Assembly (NCBI GenBank): GCA_030697555.1 | Contig: JAUYPV010000046.1 | Location: forward strand, 31,526 to 95,525 | Source: Hyphomonadaceae bacterium | GTDB taxonomy: Bacteria > Pseudomonadota > Alphaproteobacteria > Caulobacterales > Hyphomonadaceae | Length of the DNA stretch: 64,000 bases | Direction: 5' to 3' | Shown: positions 1 to 8,281 of the stretch, piece after piece | Layout: every line of letters begins with the position of its first letter | Numbering within the stretch: position 1 is the stretch's first letter | Program-made: the position numbers and the translations under genes | Notes under the pieces: generated by a model | What the model saw: the letters and a program-made list of their open reading frames with translations, nothing else | Told to the model about the DNA's origin: nothing | Database searches by the model: none

Positions 1-361
1 CGAGGACAAGAAGCGCCGCGAAGCGGTCGAGACCCGCAACCAGGCCGAGAGCCTCATCCATGCGACCGAGAAACAGGTCGCCGAGCATGGCGGGTCGGTC
101 GAGGCCGCCATCAAGAAGGACATCGAGGCCGCCATCGCCGACCTCAAATCCGCGCTCGAGAAGGACGACGTCGCCACGATCAAGACCAAGAGCCAGACCC
201 TTGCCGCCGCCGCCATGAAGATGGGCGAGGCGATCTACGCCAAGAGCCAGGGCGCGGCTGGTGACGCCGGGGATGACGCCGCGGCTAAAGGCGGCGCGGC
301 CGACGGAGACGTCGTCGATGCCGACTTCCAGGAAGTCAAAGACGACAAGAAAAGCGCCTGA
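1..361 (+). CDS. dnaK: Chaperone DnaK (Hsp70), C-terminal part
   Basis: This is the 3' end of an Hsp70 gene cut by the window edge; the frame is read from base 2 and about 119 codons are visible. The helical lid subdomain is recognisable (residues like NQAESLIHATEKQVAEHG), followed by a low-complexity Gly/Ala/Asp tail and an acidic end (DADFQEVKDDKKSA) of the kind that ends DnaK proteins. DnaK is the ATP-driven cytosolic chaperone that works with DnaJ and GrpE. dnaJ follows after about 195 bases on the same strand, the usual alphaproteobacterial order. The nucleotide-binding and substrate-binding domains lie outside the window. Confidence 0.93.
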   Translation, partial: EDKKRREAVETRNQAESLIHATEKQVAEHGGSVEAAIKKDIEAAIADLKSALEKDDVATIKTKSQTLAAAAMKMGEAIYAKSQGAAGDAGDDAAAKGGAADGDVVDADFQEVKDDKKSA

Positions 362-400
362 TTTCAGTCTTTAAATGCTGCAGATCAGATGAAGAATCGC

Positions 401-448
401 ATGGGCCACGACCGGCAAGGGCTTTAATCCTTGAGGGTCGTGGCCCAT
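401..448 (+). terminator. Strong hairpin between dnaK and dnaJ
   Basis: A perfect 13-bp inverted repeat pairs positions 401-413 (ATGGGCCACGACC) with 436-448. The loop itself can pair further (CAAGG 416-420 with CCTTG 429-433). There is no clear run of T after the stem, so this is at best a weak intrinsic terminator. It may act as a 3'-end stabiliser or attenuator that sets the dnaK:dnaJ ratio. The rest of the 362-556 gap shows nothing else I can name. Confidence 0.6.
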
Positions 449-556
449 CTAGTTTCAACGGTTGCTAAGGTTCGCCTGCAATAGGACGGAACGATCCTAG
501 GCTGGTTTGGCAAGGCGGACGGGGTTGAGAGTCATGATTTCGGTCCGGTCGTCCCG

Positions 557-1699
557 ATGAGCGAACGCTCCTTTTATGATGTGCTTGGCGTCGGCAAGGA
601 TGCCGACGAGAAAGCCCTCAAGTCCGCCTTTCGCAAGAAGGCGATGGAGTATCACCCCGACCGCAATCCGGGCTGCACCATGTCCGAGGGCAAGTTCAAG
701 GAACTGTCCGAGGCGTACGAAACCCTCTGCGATCCCCAGAAGCGTTCGATCTACGACCGGTTCGGCAAGGCCGGCCTCAATGGCGCCGCCGCCGGAGCCG
801 CTGGCGCGGCAGGCGCCCGGCCCGAAGACGTCTTCCGCGACGTGTTCGGCGATGTGTTCTCCGAATTCTTCGGCGGCCAGCGCCAGGGACGCGGTGGGCC
901 GGCGCGCGGCGCGGACCTGCGCTACGACTACGAGATCAGCCTCGAGGAAGCTTTCCACGGCAAGCAGGCGCAGATCACCGTTCCGGCCACTGAGAAGTGC
1001 GAGCCATGCGGCGGCTCAGGCGCCGAGGCCGGCACGCATCCGGAAACCTGCACGACCTGCCAGGGCCATGGCCGCGTGCGCGTGCAGCAGGGCTTCTTCA
1101 CCATGGAGCGCACCTGCGGGCGTTGCCAGGGTTCGGGCAATGTCATCAAGACCCCGTGCCGCACCTGCGGCGGACGCGGCGCCGTGCGCAAGGAGCGCAC
1201 GCTGTCGATCACCATTCCGGCCGGCATCGAGGACGGCCAGCGCATCCGCCTTGCCGGCGAAGGCGAGCCGGGCGCGCGCAACGGCCCCAAGGGCGACCTC
1301 TACATCTTCGTCACGGTGAAGGAGCACGATCTCTTCGAGCGTGACGGCCAGACGCTGTTCGCTCGCACACCGCTCCAGATGTGCGTTGCGGCCCTCGGTG
1401 GCGAGATCGAGATGCCGACCATCGATGGCGGCCGCATGCGCGTCACCATTCCCGAAGGCGCGCAGACCGGCAAACGCATGCGCCTCAAAGGCAAGGGCAT
1501 GCCTACGCTGCGCGGCGGCGCCAATGGCGATATGGTGGTGGAGCTGTTCGTCGAGACGCCGAGCAACCTCACGCCGCGCCAGAAGGAACTGCTGAAGGCG
1601 TTCGCGTCCGAGTGCTGCGAGAAGCACCACCCGGAAAGCCAGGGCTTCTTCAAGCGCGTGAAGAAATTCTTCGATCAGGAAGAAGACTCGCGCGCCTGA
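557..1699 (+). CDS. dnaJ: Molecular chaperone DnaJ (Hsp40)
   Basis: DnaJ is the 380-residue co-chaperone that stimulates DnaK ATPase activity and delivers unfolded clients. The N-terminal J domain carries the HPD tripeptide (YHPDRN, about residue 33). A Gly/Ala-rich linker follows, then four zinc-finger CxxCxGxG repeats (CEPCGGSG, CTTCQGHG, CGRCQGSG, CRTCGGRG) and the C-terminal substrate-binding domain. Length and architecture match type I DnaJ. The ATG at 557 starts directly on the J domain (MSERSFYDVLGV); I see no good Shine-Dalgarno. It follows dnaK on the same strand, with the hairpin at 401-448 in between. Confidence 0.97.
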   Translation: MSERSFYDVLGVGKDADEKALKSAFRKKAMEYHPDRNPGCTMSEGKFKELSEAYETLCDPQKRSIYDRFGKAGLNGAAAGAAGAAGARPEDVFRDVFGDVFSEFFGGQRQGRGGPARGADLRYDYEISLEEAFHGKQAQITVPATEKCEPCGGSGAEAGTHPETCTTCQGHGRVRVQQGFFTMERTCGRCQGSGNVIKTPCRTCGGRGAVRKERTLSITIPAGIEDGQRIRLAGEGEPGARNGPKGDLYIFVTVKEHDLFERDGQTLFARTPLQMCVAALGGEIEMPTIDGGRMRVTIPEGAQTGKRMRLKGKGMPTLRGGANGDMVVELFVETPSNLTPRQKELLKAFASECCEKHHPESQGFFKRVKKFFDQEEDSRA

Positions 1700-1719
1700 T
1701 CTGGTGCGCGTGATGCCCC

Positions 1720-2241
1720 TCAGGGGAAGCCAGGCGGCTCCGGCGCCTCCGGCTCGATCAGGATTTCCGGTTCGATGAGATCGCAGTCGATCACGAGGGG
1801 CACGGCTTCAGCCTTGGCCAGGTCGTCGTCATAAATTCCGCAATTGATCAGGTTGTCCGGCACCGCCTTGCGGGCGGTAAAGACGTTGATCAGCAGCTTT
1901 GGTTCGCCTTCGATGTCCTTCAGCTTCGCCGGATCTAGCGGAGACACCGAGACGCGGACGATCTGGTTGACGGGTTCGACCTGCATGGCGTTGTCGCCAA
2001 GCCCGACCTGACCCATCGTCTCCGCCTGGGCCGCCGCGCCCGGCGCGGCCAAGCCGTAGTAGAAGTTCGAGACGGTCACCTTCTCGCCCAGCTCCCGCAG
2101 CTTCGCGAGCGTACGCGGACTGAAGCTGAGTTCGATCTTGTAGGCGTAGGACTTCGCGTCGGCGGCCGGGACTTCGGCCTCTGGTTTTTCGCCGCAGGCG
2201 GCTAGGGCGACAGCGGCGGTCAGGGCGAGCTTGATTCTCAT
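1720..2241 (-). CDS. Small hypothetical lipoprotein
   Basis: A 173-residue protein of unknown function. The N-terminus is a lipoprotein signal peptide: a Lys/Arg n-region, a hydrophobic stretch and a lipobox LAAC with the acylated Cys at residue 16. The mature part begins with an Asp/Glu/Ala linker and has no domain I recognise; Cys residues around 136 and 151 could form a periplasmic disulfide. It is convergent with dnaJ (20-base gap) and divergent from dapB, so it probably has its own promoter in 2242-2334. Secreted lipoprotein is well supported; the role is unknown. Confidence 0.75.
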   Translation of the reverse strand: MRIKLALTAAVALAACGEKPEAEVPAADAKSYAYKIELSFSPRTLAKLRELGEKVTVSNFYYGLAAPGAAAQAETMGQVGLGDNAMQVEPVNQIVRVSVSPLDPAKLKDIEGEPKLLINVFTARKAVPDNLINCGIYDDDLAKAEAVPLVIDCDLIEPEILIEPEAPEPPGFP

Positions 2242-2334
2242 GGACGGCAGTGTTCGCCGCAGCCGGGGCGTGGGTCAATTCACGCCCGACAACGCCTCCC
2301 TCCCCCTCGCGCATTTTCCGGCTATAAGCCTGCC

Positions 2335-3117
2335 ATGAGCTTGAAGATCGCAATTGCCGGCGTGGCCGGACGTATGGGACAGGCGCTGGTCGCGGGCGCA
2401 TCCGCGGCTGGCTGCACGGTCGTTGGCGGCAGCGAGCGGGCAGGCTCGGACCAGATCGGCCGCGAGATAACGCCAGGCGCTCTCATCACCGACAGCGCCC
2501 AGAAGGCAGCGGCAAGCGCCGATGTCTGGATCGACTTCACCATGCCGGTTGCAACCCTCGCGGCGCTGGATCTCCTGAAATCGACCGGCGTCAGGGCGGC
2601 GATCATCGGGACGACCGGGCTTGCGCCTCAGCAGGAACAGCAGATCGCCGAGCACGCCAAACGCATCGCCATCGTGCGGGCGCGGAACTTCTCGCTCGGC
2701 GTCAACCTGATGCTGGGGCTGGTCGAGCAGGCCGCGGCGCGGCTGGGCCCGGGCTGGGACATCGAGATTTCCGAGACGCACCACCGGCACAAGGTCGACG
2801 CACCTTCGGGGACTGCCCTGATGATCGGAGAGGCGGCAGCTCAGGGTCGCAGCAGCAAGCTGGGCGATGTGCGCACCCCGCCCTATGACGGCCAGCCCGG
2901 CGCACGGGTGGACGGAAAGATCGGCTTTGCGGTGACGCGGGCGGGCGGCGTGATCGGCGACCACGAAGTTCAGTTCGCATCCGAGGAAGAAATCATTTCG
3001 ATCGGTCATCGCGCGATCACGCGGGCGATCTTCGCCAAGGGCGCCTTGCACGCGGCGGTCTGGGCGGCGGACCAGAAGCCCGGCCTCTACTCCATGCGGG
3101 ATGTTCTGGCGCTCTGA
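2335..3117 (+). CDS. dapB: 4-hydroxy-tetrahydrodipicolinate reductase
   Basis: This 260-residue enzyme reduces 4-hydroxy-tetrahydrodipicolinate with NAD(P)H in the lysine and meso-diaminopimelate pathway, which also feeds peptidoglycan. The N-terminal Rossmann nucleotide motif is IAGVAGRMGQALV. The family signature ETHHRHKVDAPSGTAL, with the catalytic His and Lys, lies near residues 145-160. Length is typical. The ATG at 2335 begins right at the Rossmann strand. It is transcribed divergently from the lipoprotein gene. dapB close to dnaKJ is a common alphaproteobacterial arrangement. Confidence 0.96.
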   Translation: MSLKIAIAGVAGRMGQALVAGASAAGCTVVGGSERAGSDQIGREITPGALITDSAQKAAASADVWIDFTMPVATLAALDLLKSTGVRAAIIGTTGLAPQQEQQIAEHAKRIAIVRARNFSLGVNLMLGLVEQAAARLGPGWDIEISETHHRHKVDAPSGTALMIGEAAAQGRSSKLGDVRTPPYDGQPGARVDGKIGFAVTRAGGVIGDHEVQFASEEEIISIGHRAITRAIFAKGALHAAVWAADQKPGLYSMRDVLAL

Positions 3118-3255
3118 ATTCCCCGCCGTCTTTTTATTGGCAGTCTTTCCGGGGTTTCACTTTGATTATTGCGCCCGCTCCGCTTAGAGCGAGAGAGGCA
3201 GGTCGCAAGGCCGGCTGGTGGGAAACGCAAAAACATCTGGGAAGCGGCCGCGGAC

Positions 3256-4857
3256 ATGACGCAGGCGCCAGAAATCTTTTCCTCTGCGCGGACGCTGCTG
3301 GACCGTCTTTCCAGCGGCGAGACGAGCGCTGTCGACCTCCTGGAAGCGCATGTGGCGCGCTGCGCTACGGTGAACGCCGCGGTCAACGCCGTGGTGCGCA
3401 ACGATCTCGGCGCCGCGCGCGAGCGTGCGCGCGAACTCGACAAGATGCAGAAGTCCGGGACTAGAGCCGGGCCGCTGCACGGCCTGCCGATCACCATCAA
3501 AGATACGTTCGATGTCGAGGGCATGCCGGCGACGTCCGGCGCGCCCGAATACGCCAGGCGTTCCGCCAAGACACCGGATGCTGCGGCGGTGGCGCGGCTG
3601 CGCGCGGCGGGGGCGGTGATCTGGGGCAAGACCAACACCCCCTATCTCGCCGGCGACAACCAGACCAACAATCTGGTGCATGGGCGTACCTCCAATCCCT
3701 GGGATCTCAACAGGACGCCAGGTGGATCTTCGGGCGGCGCGGCCGCGGCGCTGGCGACCGGCATCACGCCGCTGGAGCTGGGATCTGACATTGGCGGGTC
3801 CTTGCGCATCCCGGCGCACTTCTGTGGCGTCGCGACGCTAAAGCCGACCTTCGGGCGAGCGCCGATCATGGGGCATGTGCCGCCTGCGCCGGGCTCGCTG
3901 TCTGTGCGCGACCTCAACGTGGCGGGGCCGATGGCGCGCAATGTCGCCGACCTGCGACTGATGTTCTCGGTGCTGACGGGCGAGGCGGCTGTTCCGGCGC
4001 GCAAGGCAAACCTCAAAGGCAGGCGCATCGCGGTGTGGAAGGACGATGCGGTGTTCCCGCTCTCGTCCGAATGCCGGGGCGCGATCGGCACGGCGGTGGA
4101 GGCGGCGGGCGAGGCCGGCGCGCAGACCTTCGTGGCCAAGCCGGAGGTGGGCGACGCGCTGATCGATCTCTACCTGCAGCTTCTGCTGCCGATCCTGGCG
4201 AGCGACATGCCGGCGCCGCTGGTGAAGGCGATGGAGGTAGGCAGGCCGATCGCCCGCATGATGGCGCGGGGCGAGCCGTTCTCGCGCGGCAAGTGGGCGC
4301 TCTATTCGGCGGCGACGCACCATGACTGGTTGAAGGCCGACGAGGCGCGGCAGCGGCTGAAGCGCAATGTGGCGGACTTCTTCACGCGCTGGCAGGCGAT
4401 CATCATGCCGGTCGCGCCTTCCACGGCGTTCGAGCATATCGACGAGGGCGATGCCGTGACGCGGCTGATCACGGTCGATGGCAAGCCGATGCCTTACCAT
4501 GCGTTCCATTCGTGGATCGCGCTGGCGACCGTCTGCCACCTGCCCTCGGTGGTGATCCCGGTTCCGCGCAGCTATGGCGAGCTGCCGTGCGGCGTTCAGA
4601 TCGTAGGCCCGGAAGGAAGCGACTTCGAACTGCTGGCGATAGCGGAAGCGCTTGAGGCCGAGATGGGCGGATTCCGCCGGCCACCGGAAGAGAACCTCGC
4701 CCAGCCCCTGATGCTGACGCAGAAGGTCAAGAAGAGCCCGAAAGCCAGGCCCGCGCCCAAGGCTGCAAAGCCGAAGCCGGAAAAACTCGCCAAGCCGGTG
4801 AAGACGCCCAAGCAGAAACCGGTGAGGGCTGAAAAGCCGAAGAAGCCGAAGCGCTAG
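3256..4857 (+). CDS. Amidase-signature family amidase with Lys/Pro-rich tail
   Basis: The amidase-signature fold is clear. With the start at 3256 the Ser-cisSer-Lys triad is K82 (PITIKDTF), S158 (GGSSGG) and S182 (GSDIGGSLR), with the same spacing as in GatA-type amidases. The product is 533 residues and hydrolyses a carboxamide of unknown identity. The open frame extends upstream to a TTG at 3169, but that stretch (LRLERERQVARPAGG) is not family-like, so I choose the ATG at 3256. The last 50 or so residues are a low-complexity Lys/Pro/Ala tail (KSPKARPAPKAAKPKPEK and on), unusual for the family and possibly nucleic-acid or surface binding. It is convergent with the next gene, the stop codons abutting. 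Confidence 0.88.
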   Translation: MTQAPEIFSSARTLLDRLSSGETSAVDLLEAHVARCATVNAAVNAVVRNDLGAARERARELDKMQKSGTRAGPLHGLPITIKDTFDVEGMPATSGAPEYARRSAKTPDAAAVARLRAAGAVIWGKTNTPYLAGDNQTNNLVHGRTSNPWDLNRTPGGSSGGAAAALATGITPLELGSDIGGSLRIPAHFCGVATLKPTFGRAPIMGHVPPAPGSLSVRDLNVAGPMARNVADLRLMFSVLTGEAAVPARKANLKGRRIAVWKDDAVFPLSSECRGAIGTAVEAAGEAGAQTFVAKPEVGDALIDLYLQLLLPILASDMPAPLVKAMEVGRPIARMMARGEPFSRGKWALYSAATHHDWLKADEARQRLKRNVADFFTRWQAIIMPVAPSTAFEHIDEGDAVTRLITVDGKPMPYHAFHSWIALATVCHLPSVVIPVPRSYGELPCGVQIVGPEGSDFELLAIAEALEAEMGGFRRPPEENLAQPLMLTQKVKKSPKARPAPKAAKPKPEKLAKPVKTPKQKPVRAEKPKKPKR

Positions 4858-5325
4858 CTACCAGGCCCCAATGTTCGGCGCGCTGACCCAGGGCTCCTTG
4901 GGCGCAAGCGCCTCGCCCTTCTGCAGCAGCTCGATCGAGATGCCATCGGGCGACCGCACGAACGCCATGCGGCCATCGCGCGGCGGCCGGCTGATGGCGA
5001 CGCCCATTTTCTGGAAGCGCTCGCAAGCGCCGTAGATGTCGTCGACGCGGTAGGCAAGATGGCCGAAGTTGCGGCCGCCGGCGTACTCCTTCTCGTCCCA
5101 GTTGTGGGTGAGCTCCACCATCGGCACGCCGGGCGGCAGACGGTCCTTGCCGTCATAGCCTGCCCGTTTGATGTCGTCGGGCGAGGCCAGGAAGACGAGC
5201 GTGTACTTGCCTTGCGGATAATCGTTGCGGCGCACTTCAGCGAGGCCAAGTCCCTCGCAGAAGAATTTCACCGCCGCATCCAGATCGCCGACGCGCACCA
5301 TGGCGTGGAGGAATTCGATGCTCAT
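4858..5325 (-). CDS. gloA: Glyoxalase I (lactoylglutathione lyase), VOC family
   Basis: A 155-residue vicinal-oxygen-chelate protein. Likely metal ligands are the His in FLHAMVRV near the N-terminus, the Glu in MVELTHNWD, the His in FGHLAYRV and the Glu in SIELLQKG, the H/E/H/E set of glyoxalase I. The enzyme isomerises the methylglyoxal-glutathione hemithioacetal to S-lactoylglutathione. Its ATG overlaps the stop of the upstream DUF2244 gene by four bases (ATGA), so the two are probably translated together. Other VOC enzymes are possible, but the full ligand set and the typical Asn-Trp-Asp region favour GloA. Confidence 0.85.
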   Translation of the reverse strand: MSIEFLHAMVRVGDLDAAVKFFCEGLGLAEVRRNDYPQGKYTLVFLASPDDIKRAGYDGKDRLPPGVPMVELTHNWDEKEYAGGRNFGHLAYRVDDIYGACERFQKMGVAISRPPRDGRMAFVRSPDGISIELLQKGEALAPKEPWVSAPNIGAW

Positions 5326-5807
5326 TGATCCTGTCCTTCATGGCGTTCGCGGCGGGCTTCGGCGAGAGCCTGGTCGAGGCGGCGGGCGAAACTCTCGCGC
5401 TCGCGCGGAGTGAGGAATTCGCCCAGCGCGTAGGCGCGGTCGGATGCCTTAAGGCGGAGCGCCTGCGGCCCGCTGGCGGTGCGGTCCAGTTCGACGCGAG
5501 CAAAATAGGACGACAGGCTGGCGCGCCGCTCGCGCCCCCGGCCATCCACCTTTCGCAACACGACTGCATCCGCCGTCACCCGGACATAGGTGCGCGCCGC
5601 CTGCGCCCGAAAACTCGCCTGGAAGACCAGCCAGAGAACAAGGATTTCGAGGCCCATGAAGCCAGCGATCGGATAGGCGCCGGCGACGATGAAAGCGAGC
5701 CCCGCGCAGAAACTGACCGCTCCGAGGGCCAGCATCACGCAGTTGAAGCCGCGTGGGGAGAGCGAGCGCGGCGGCTCAAGCACGGCGTCGAGATAGATCT
5801 GAGCCAT
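5322..5807 (-). CDS. DUF2244 family integral membrane protein
   Basis: A 161-residue protein with two closely spaced hydrophobic segments (about residues 25-45 and 48-65) and a soluble C-terminal half ending in RERESFARRLDQALAEARR. The layout (FNCVMLALGAVSFCAGLAF, then FRAQAARTYVRVTADAVVLRKV) matches DUF2244, a family of unknown function widespread in Alphaproteobacteria. It is the first gene of a two-gene unit with gloA, with an ATGA overlap. It is divergent from nth; the promoters for both must lie in 5808-5869. Confidence 0.8.
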   Translation of the reverse strand: MAQIYLDAVLEPPRSLSPRGFNCVMLALGAVSFCAGLAFIVAGAYPIAGFMGLEILVLWLVFQASFRAQAARTYVRVTADAVVLRKVDGRGRERRASLSSYFARVELDRTASGPQALRLKASDRAYALGEFLTPRERESFARRLDQALAEARRERHEGQDQ

Positions 5808-5869
5808 GGCGAAATCTTAGGCCACTGAATCGATTTGGCTATCCCTTCTCTCACGCTAGTGTCCGCGCC

Positions 5870-6547
5870 ATGGCGACGGCGAAGAAGAAGAAGATTGCAC
5901 AACGGCAAGGCTTTCCGCCCGAGAAGGCGGCGGAGCTTTACAAACGGTTGGCAAAGCAGCGCCCCAACCCCAAGACCGAGCTGGTCTACAAGGACCCGTT
6001 CACGCTGGTCGTCGCCGTGGCGCTGTCGGCGCAGGCGACGGACGTATCGGTGAACAAGGCCACGAAAGAGCTGTTCGAGATTGCGGATACGCCCGCGAAG
6101 ATGGTCGCGCTCGGCGAAGCGGGCGTCGCCAGGCACATTCGCACCATCGGCCTATGGCGCAATAAAGCGAAGAACGTGATCGCGCTGTCGCGGATAATCC
6201 TTGAGAAACACGGCGGCAAGGCTCCGCGCACGCGCGAGGACCTCGAAGCACTGCCGGGCGTCGGACACAAGACCGCGAGCGTGGTGCTGAACGAGGTCTA
6301 TGGCGAGGCGACCATCGCGGTGGACACGCACGTCTTCCGGGTCTCGAACCGGACGGGCCTCGCGCCGGAGACCACGCCCGAAAAGGTCGAGCGTCTGCTG
6401 CTGGAAGTGACGCCTGACAAGTACAAGCGCGGGGCGCACCACTGGCTGATCCTGCACGGGCGCTATACCTGCCTGGCGCGCAAGCCAGCCTGCCCGGAGT
6501 GCGTCATCCGCGACCTGTGCGAGTACGAGGACAAGACCCCGGCGTGA
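5870..6547 (+). CDS. nth: Endonuclease III
   Basis: A 225-residue base-excision-repair DNA glycosylase/AP lyase for oxidised pyrimidines. The helix-hairpin-helix LPGVGHKTASVV contains catalytic Lys134, and VDTHVFRV contains catalytic Asp152. A C-terminal [4Fe-4S] ligand set Cys201-x6-Cys208-x2-Cys211-x5-Cys217 is complete. The open frame runs upstream to 5753, but the extra residues overlap the divergent DUF2244 gene. The ATG at 5870 (MATAKKKK) gives family-like length and is preferred. Confidence 0.95.
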   Translation: MATAKKKKIAQRQGFPPEKAAELYKRLAKQRPNPKTELVYKDPFTLVVAVALSAQATDVSVNKATKELFEIADTPAKMVALGEAGVARHIRTIGLWRNKAKNVIALSRIILEKHGGKAPRTREDLEALPGVGHKTASVVLNEVYGEATIAVDTHVFRVSNRTGLAPETTPEKVERLLLEVTPDKYKRGAHHWLILHGRYTCLARKPACPECVIRDLCEYEDKTPA

Positions 6548-6796
6548 GCCGCCGGTTTTTTCTTCACGTCCGCCGATTCTGGTCCGTTTTTGAAAACCGG
6601 CGCCGGCGCCGATGGCGGGCGAGTCCAGCTCCGGCTTTCATGCGCGGGAGTATACGCCCGCGCGGAAAGGCGGGGGCGAAAAGCACGCAACTTTTTTGTA
6701 GTCGCTTGAGTGTGTTGAGAAGATTGTTGGTTGGATGCCTAAAAATATGGGGGAATGGCGGTCTCGATTGGGACACATCGCCACTACGCAGCGCGC

Positions 6797-7219
6797 CTAC
6801 GACCGCTGCGCGTACGGATAGCAACGCTCGCGCGTGAGGCTGAGGCCATAGTGCCGGGCGAGCAGTTTTATCGCGTCGGCGTGCTTCACGTACGGGTCGG
6901 CATTTTCCGGCCCGACGATGATGGTGTGAAAATCCTCGTCCTTGCGCCCGCCGGCCGGCAGCATCGCCGTGGCAAGGCCCTCCCCATCGTCCGCGCGCAG
7001 CGTGAGGAACAGCGGTGTGGTGCGGACGAGGTGCGCTTTGAGCCCGATATCGCGCTCCAGCCCCGGGCCGGGCCTGTAGGACTGGCGCGCACGTTCCTGT
7101 TCGCGGCGGAAATGTTTTTCCACGGCGTGACGCATCAGGCGCGTTTCGTTTTCAGCCTCTGCGTCGGTTTCTATGCGGAACCAGGTTCGCCCTTTGAGGG
7201 CGTCGCAAACGTATTGCAC
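6797..7219 (-). CDS. Conserved hypothetical protein, 140 residues
   Basis: I recognise no named domain. The sequence looks genuinely coding: a mixed, non-repetitive composition with aromatic residues (TWFRIET, SYRPGPGLERDIGLKAHL, FHTIIVGPENADPYVKHAD). The start is the GTG at 7219. Similar short proteins beginning with a Trp-Phe-Arg-Ile-Glu-Thr core occur, as far as I recall, in Caulobacterales. The neighbouring gap 6548-6796 downstream holds a GC-rich palindromic patch around 6600-6612 and a T/G-rich stretch, but no RNA gene I can identify. Confidence 0.6.
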   Translation of the reverse strand: MQYVCDALKGRTWFRIETDAEAENETRLMRHAVEKHFRREQERARQSYRPGPGLERDIGLKAHLVRTTPLFLTLRADDGEGLATAMLPAGGRKDEDFHTIIVGPENADPYVKHADAIKLLARHYGLSLTRERCYPYAQRS

Positions 7220-7289
7220 TGACAGGGTCTCCTGCCGGCAAAGGTAAACCTTCGCGGCGCAACAAAAAAGGGCGGAGTGCAGATGGGTC

Positions 7290-8174
7290 TCAGCCGATCC
7301 GCTTTTTCAGCGCCCTGCCCAGCATTCCGCCAATGTGTTCTCCTTCGGCGGGAAACAGGAAGGGCTCGATGACTTCCAGCTCCATCAGCAGCAACGAACC
7401 ATCGATACCGCGCACCATATCGACGCGGGCATAGAGCGGCGGTTCATCCAGCGCTTCCAGCACTGCGCGAGCCTGCGCCTCGTCCCGGGCGGTAGGGTCG
7501 ATCCTGGTCGACCAGCCGCCATAGGCTTCCTGGATGCGGTAGTCGCCTTCCTGCGCGCGCTTCACCAGGGCGTGACTGAACTCGCCATCGACGAACAGGA
7601 AAGAAAATTCGCCCTCGGTGACGATGGTAGGCACGAAAGGCTGGATCATGCCGGGCCTGTCCATCACGGGGCCGGGCGGCGGCAGATCGTGCTTCGAGTA
7701 ACGCACCTGCGCGCGAGCCCCGCCGCCGACCTGGCGCTTGAGGATGACGTCGTCGGTCCCGAACGCGCCGAAGGAGTCCTCGATGTCCTGTCCCGTCGGA
7801 TGTTCGGGCCAGAGCGTGGGAATTATGGGAACGCCGCGTTGCTCGAACTCGCGCAGATAGGTCTTGCGGATATTCCAGCGGACGAGATCGGGCGGGTTGA
7901 AGACCGGAATGCCCAGCGCCGCGAACCAGTCCAGCTTCGCCAGGAAATCCTCGTGCCGGTCCTGATAGTCCCAGGCGCAATTAACCAGCACAGCGCCGAA
8001 ACGCTTCCAGTCCACGGTTGCATCGACCCAGCGCACGGGCTCGATCGACAGGCCCGAAGGCGCAAAGCCCCGGCGCAGGATATCGAGCTGGACATCGAAC
8101 AAGTGGGCGTCGGCGCGGCGATCGGGCGCACCGGACGCCACATTCGCGGCAATGAGCAGGGCGATTGGCGTCAT
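7290..8174 (-). CDS. ATP-grasp domain protein (RimK/glutathione synthetase-like)
   Basis: A 294-residue protein with the ATP-grasp layout: a preATP-grasp N-terminal domain (residues 1-100), nucleotide-binding strands (VILKRQVGGGARAQVRYS and MIQPFVPTIVTEGEFSFLFVDGEFSHALVKR) and a metal-binding C-terminus (ARVDMVRGIDGSLLLMELEVIEPFLF) with the ExE carboxylates. Such enzymes join a carboxylate to an amine or thiol through an acyl phosphate; the substrate cannot be told from the sequence. It resembles the ATP-grasp proteins often filed next to cycloserine-pathway DcsG. It is divergent from the PfkB kinase gene. Confidence 0.8.
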   Translation of the reverse strand: MTPIALLIAANVASGAPDRRADAHLFDVQLDILRRGFAPSGLSIEPVRWVDATVDWKRFGAVLVNCAWDYQDRHEDFLAKLDWFAALGIPVFNPPDLVRWNIRKTYLREFEQRGVPIIPTLWPEHPTGQDIEDSFGAFGTDDVILKRQVGGGARAQVRYSKHDLPPPGPVMDRPGMIQPFVPTIVTEGEFSFLFVDGEFSHALVKRAQEGDYRIQEAYGGWSTRIDPTARDEAQARAVLEALDEPPLYARVDMVRGIDGSLLLMELEVIEPFLFPAEGEHIGGMLGRALKKRIG

Positions 8175-8281
8175 CGGGTTCCGTGCGGCTGGCGCTAGCT
8201 TGCTTTCGAAGCTCCGGTCTTTAAGACCAGCGGCAGCGCCAAGCCATACCGGCGCGGGGTTCGTGCGGTGGAAATTATCTC

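Noticed and set aside
6548..6796. tRNA or small RNA gene in the nth downstream gap
   Set aside because: No cloverleaf or terminator-linked structure; only a GC palindrome near 6600 and a T/G-rich stretch.
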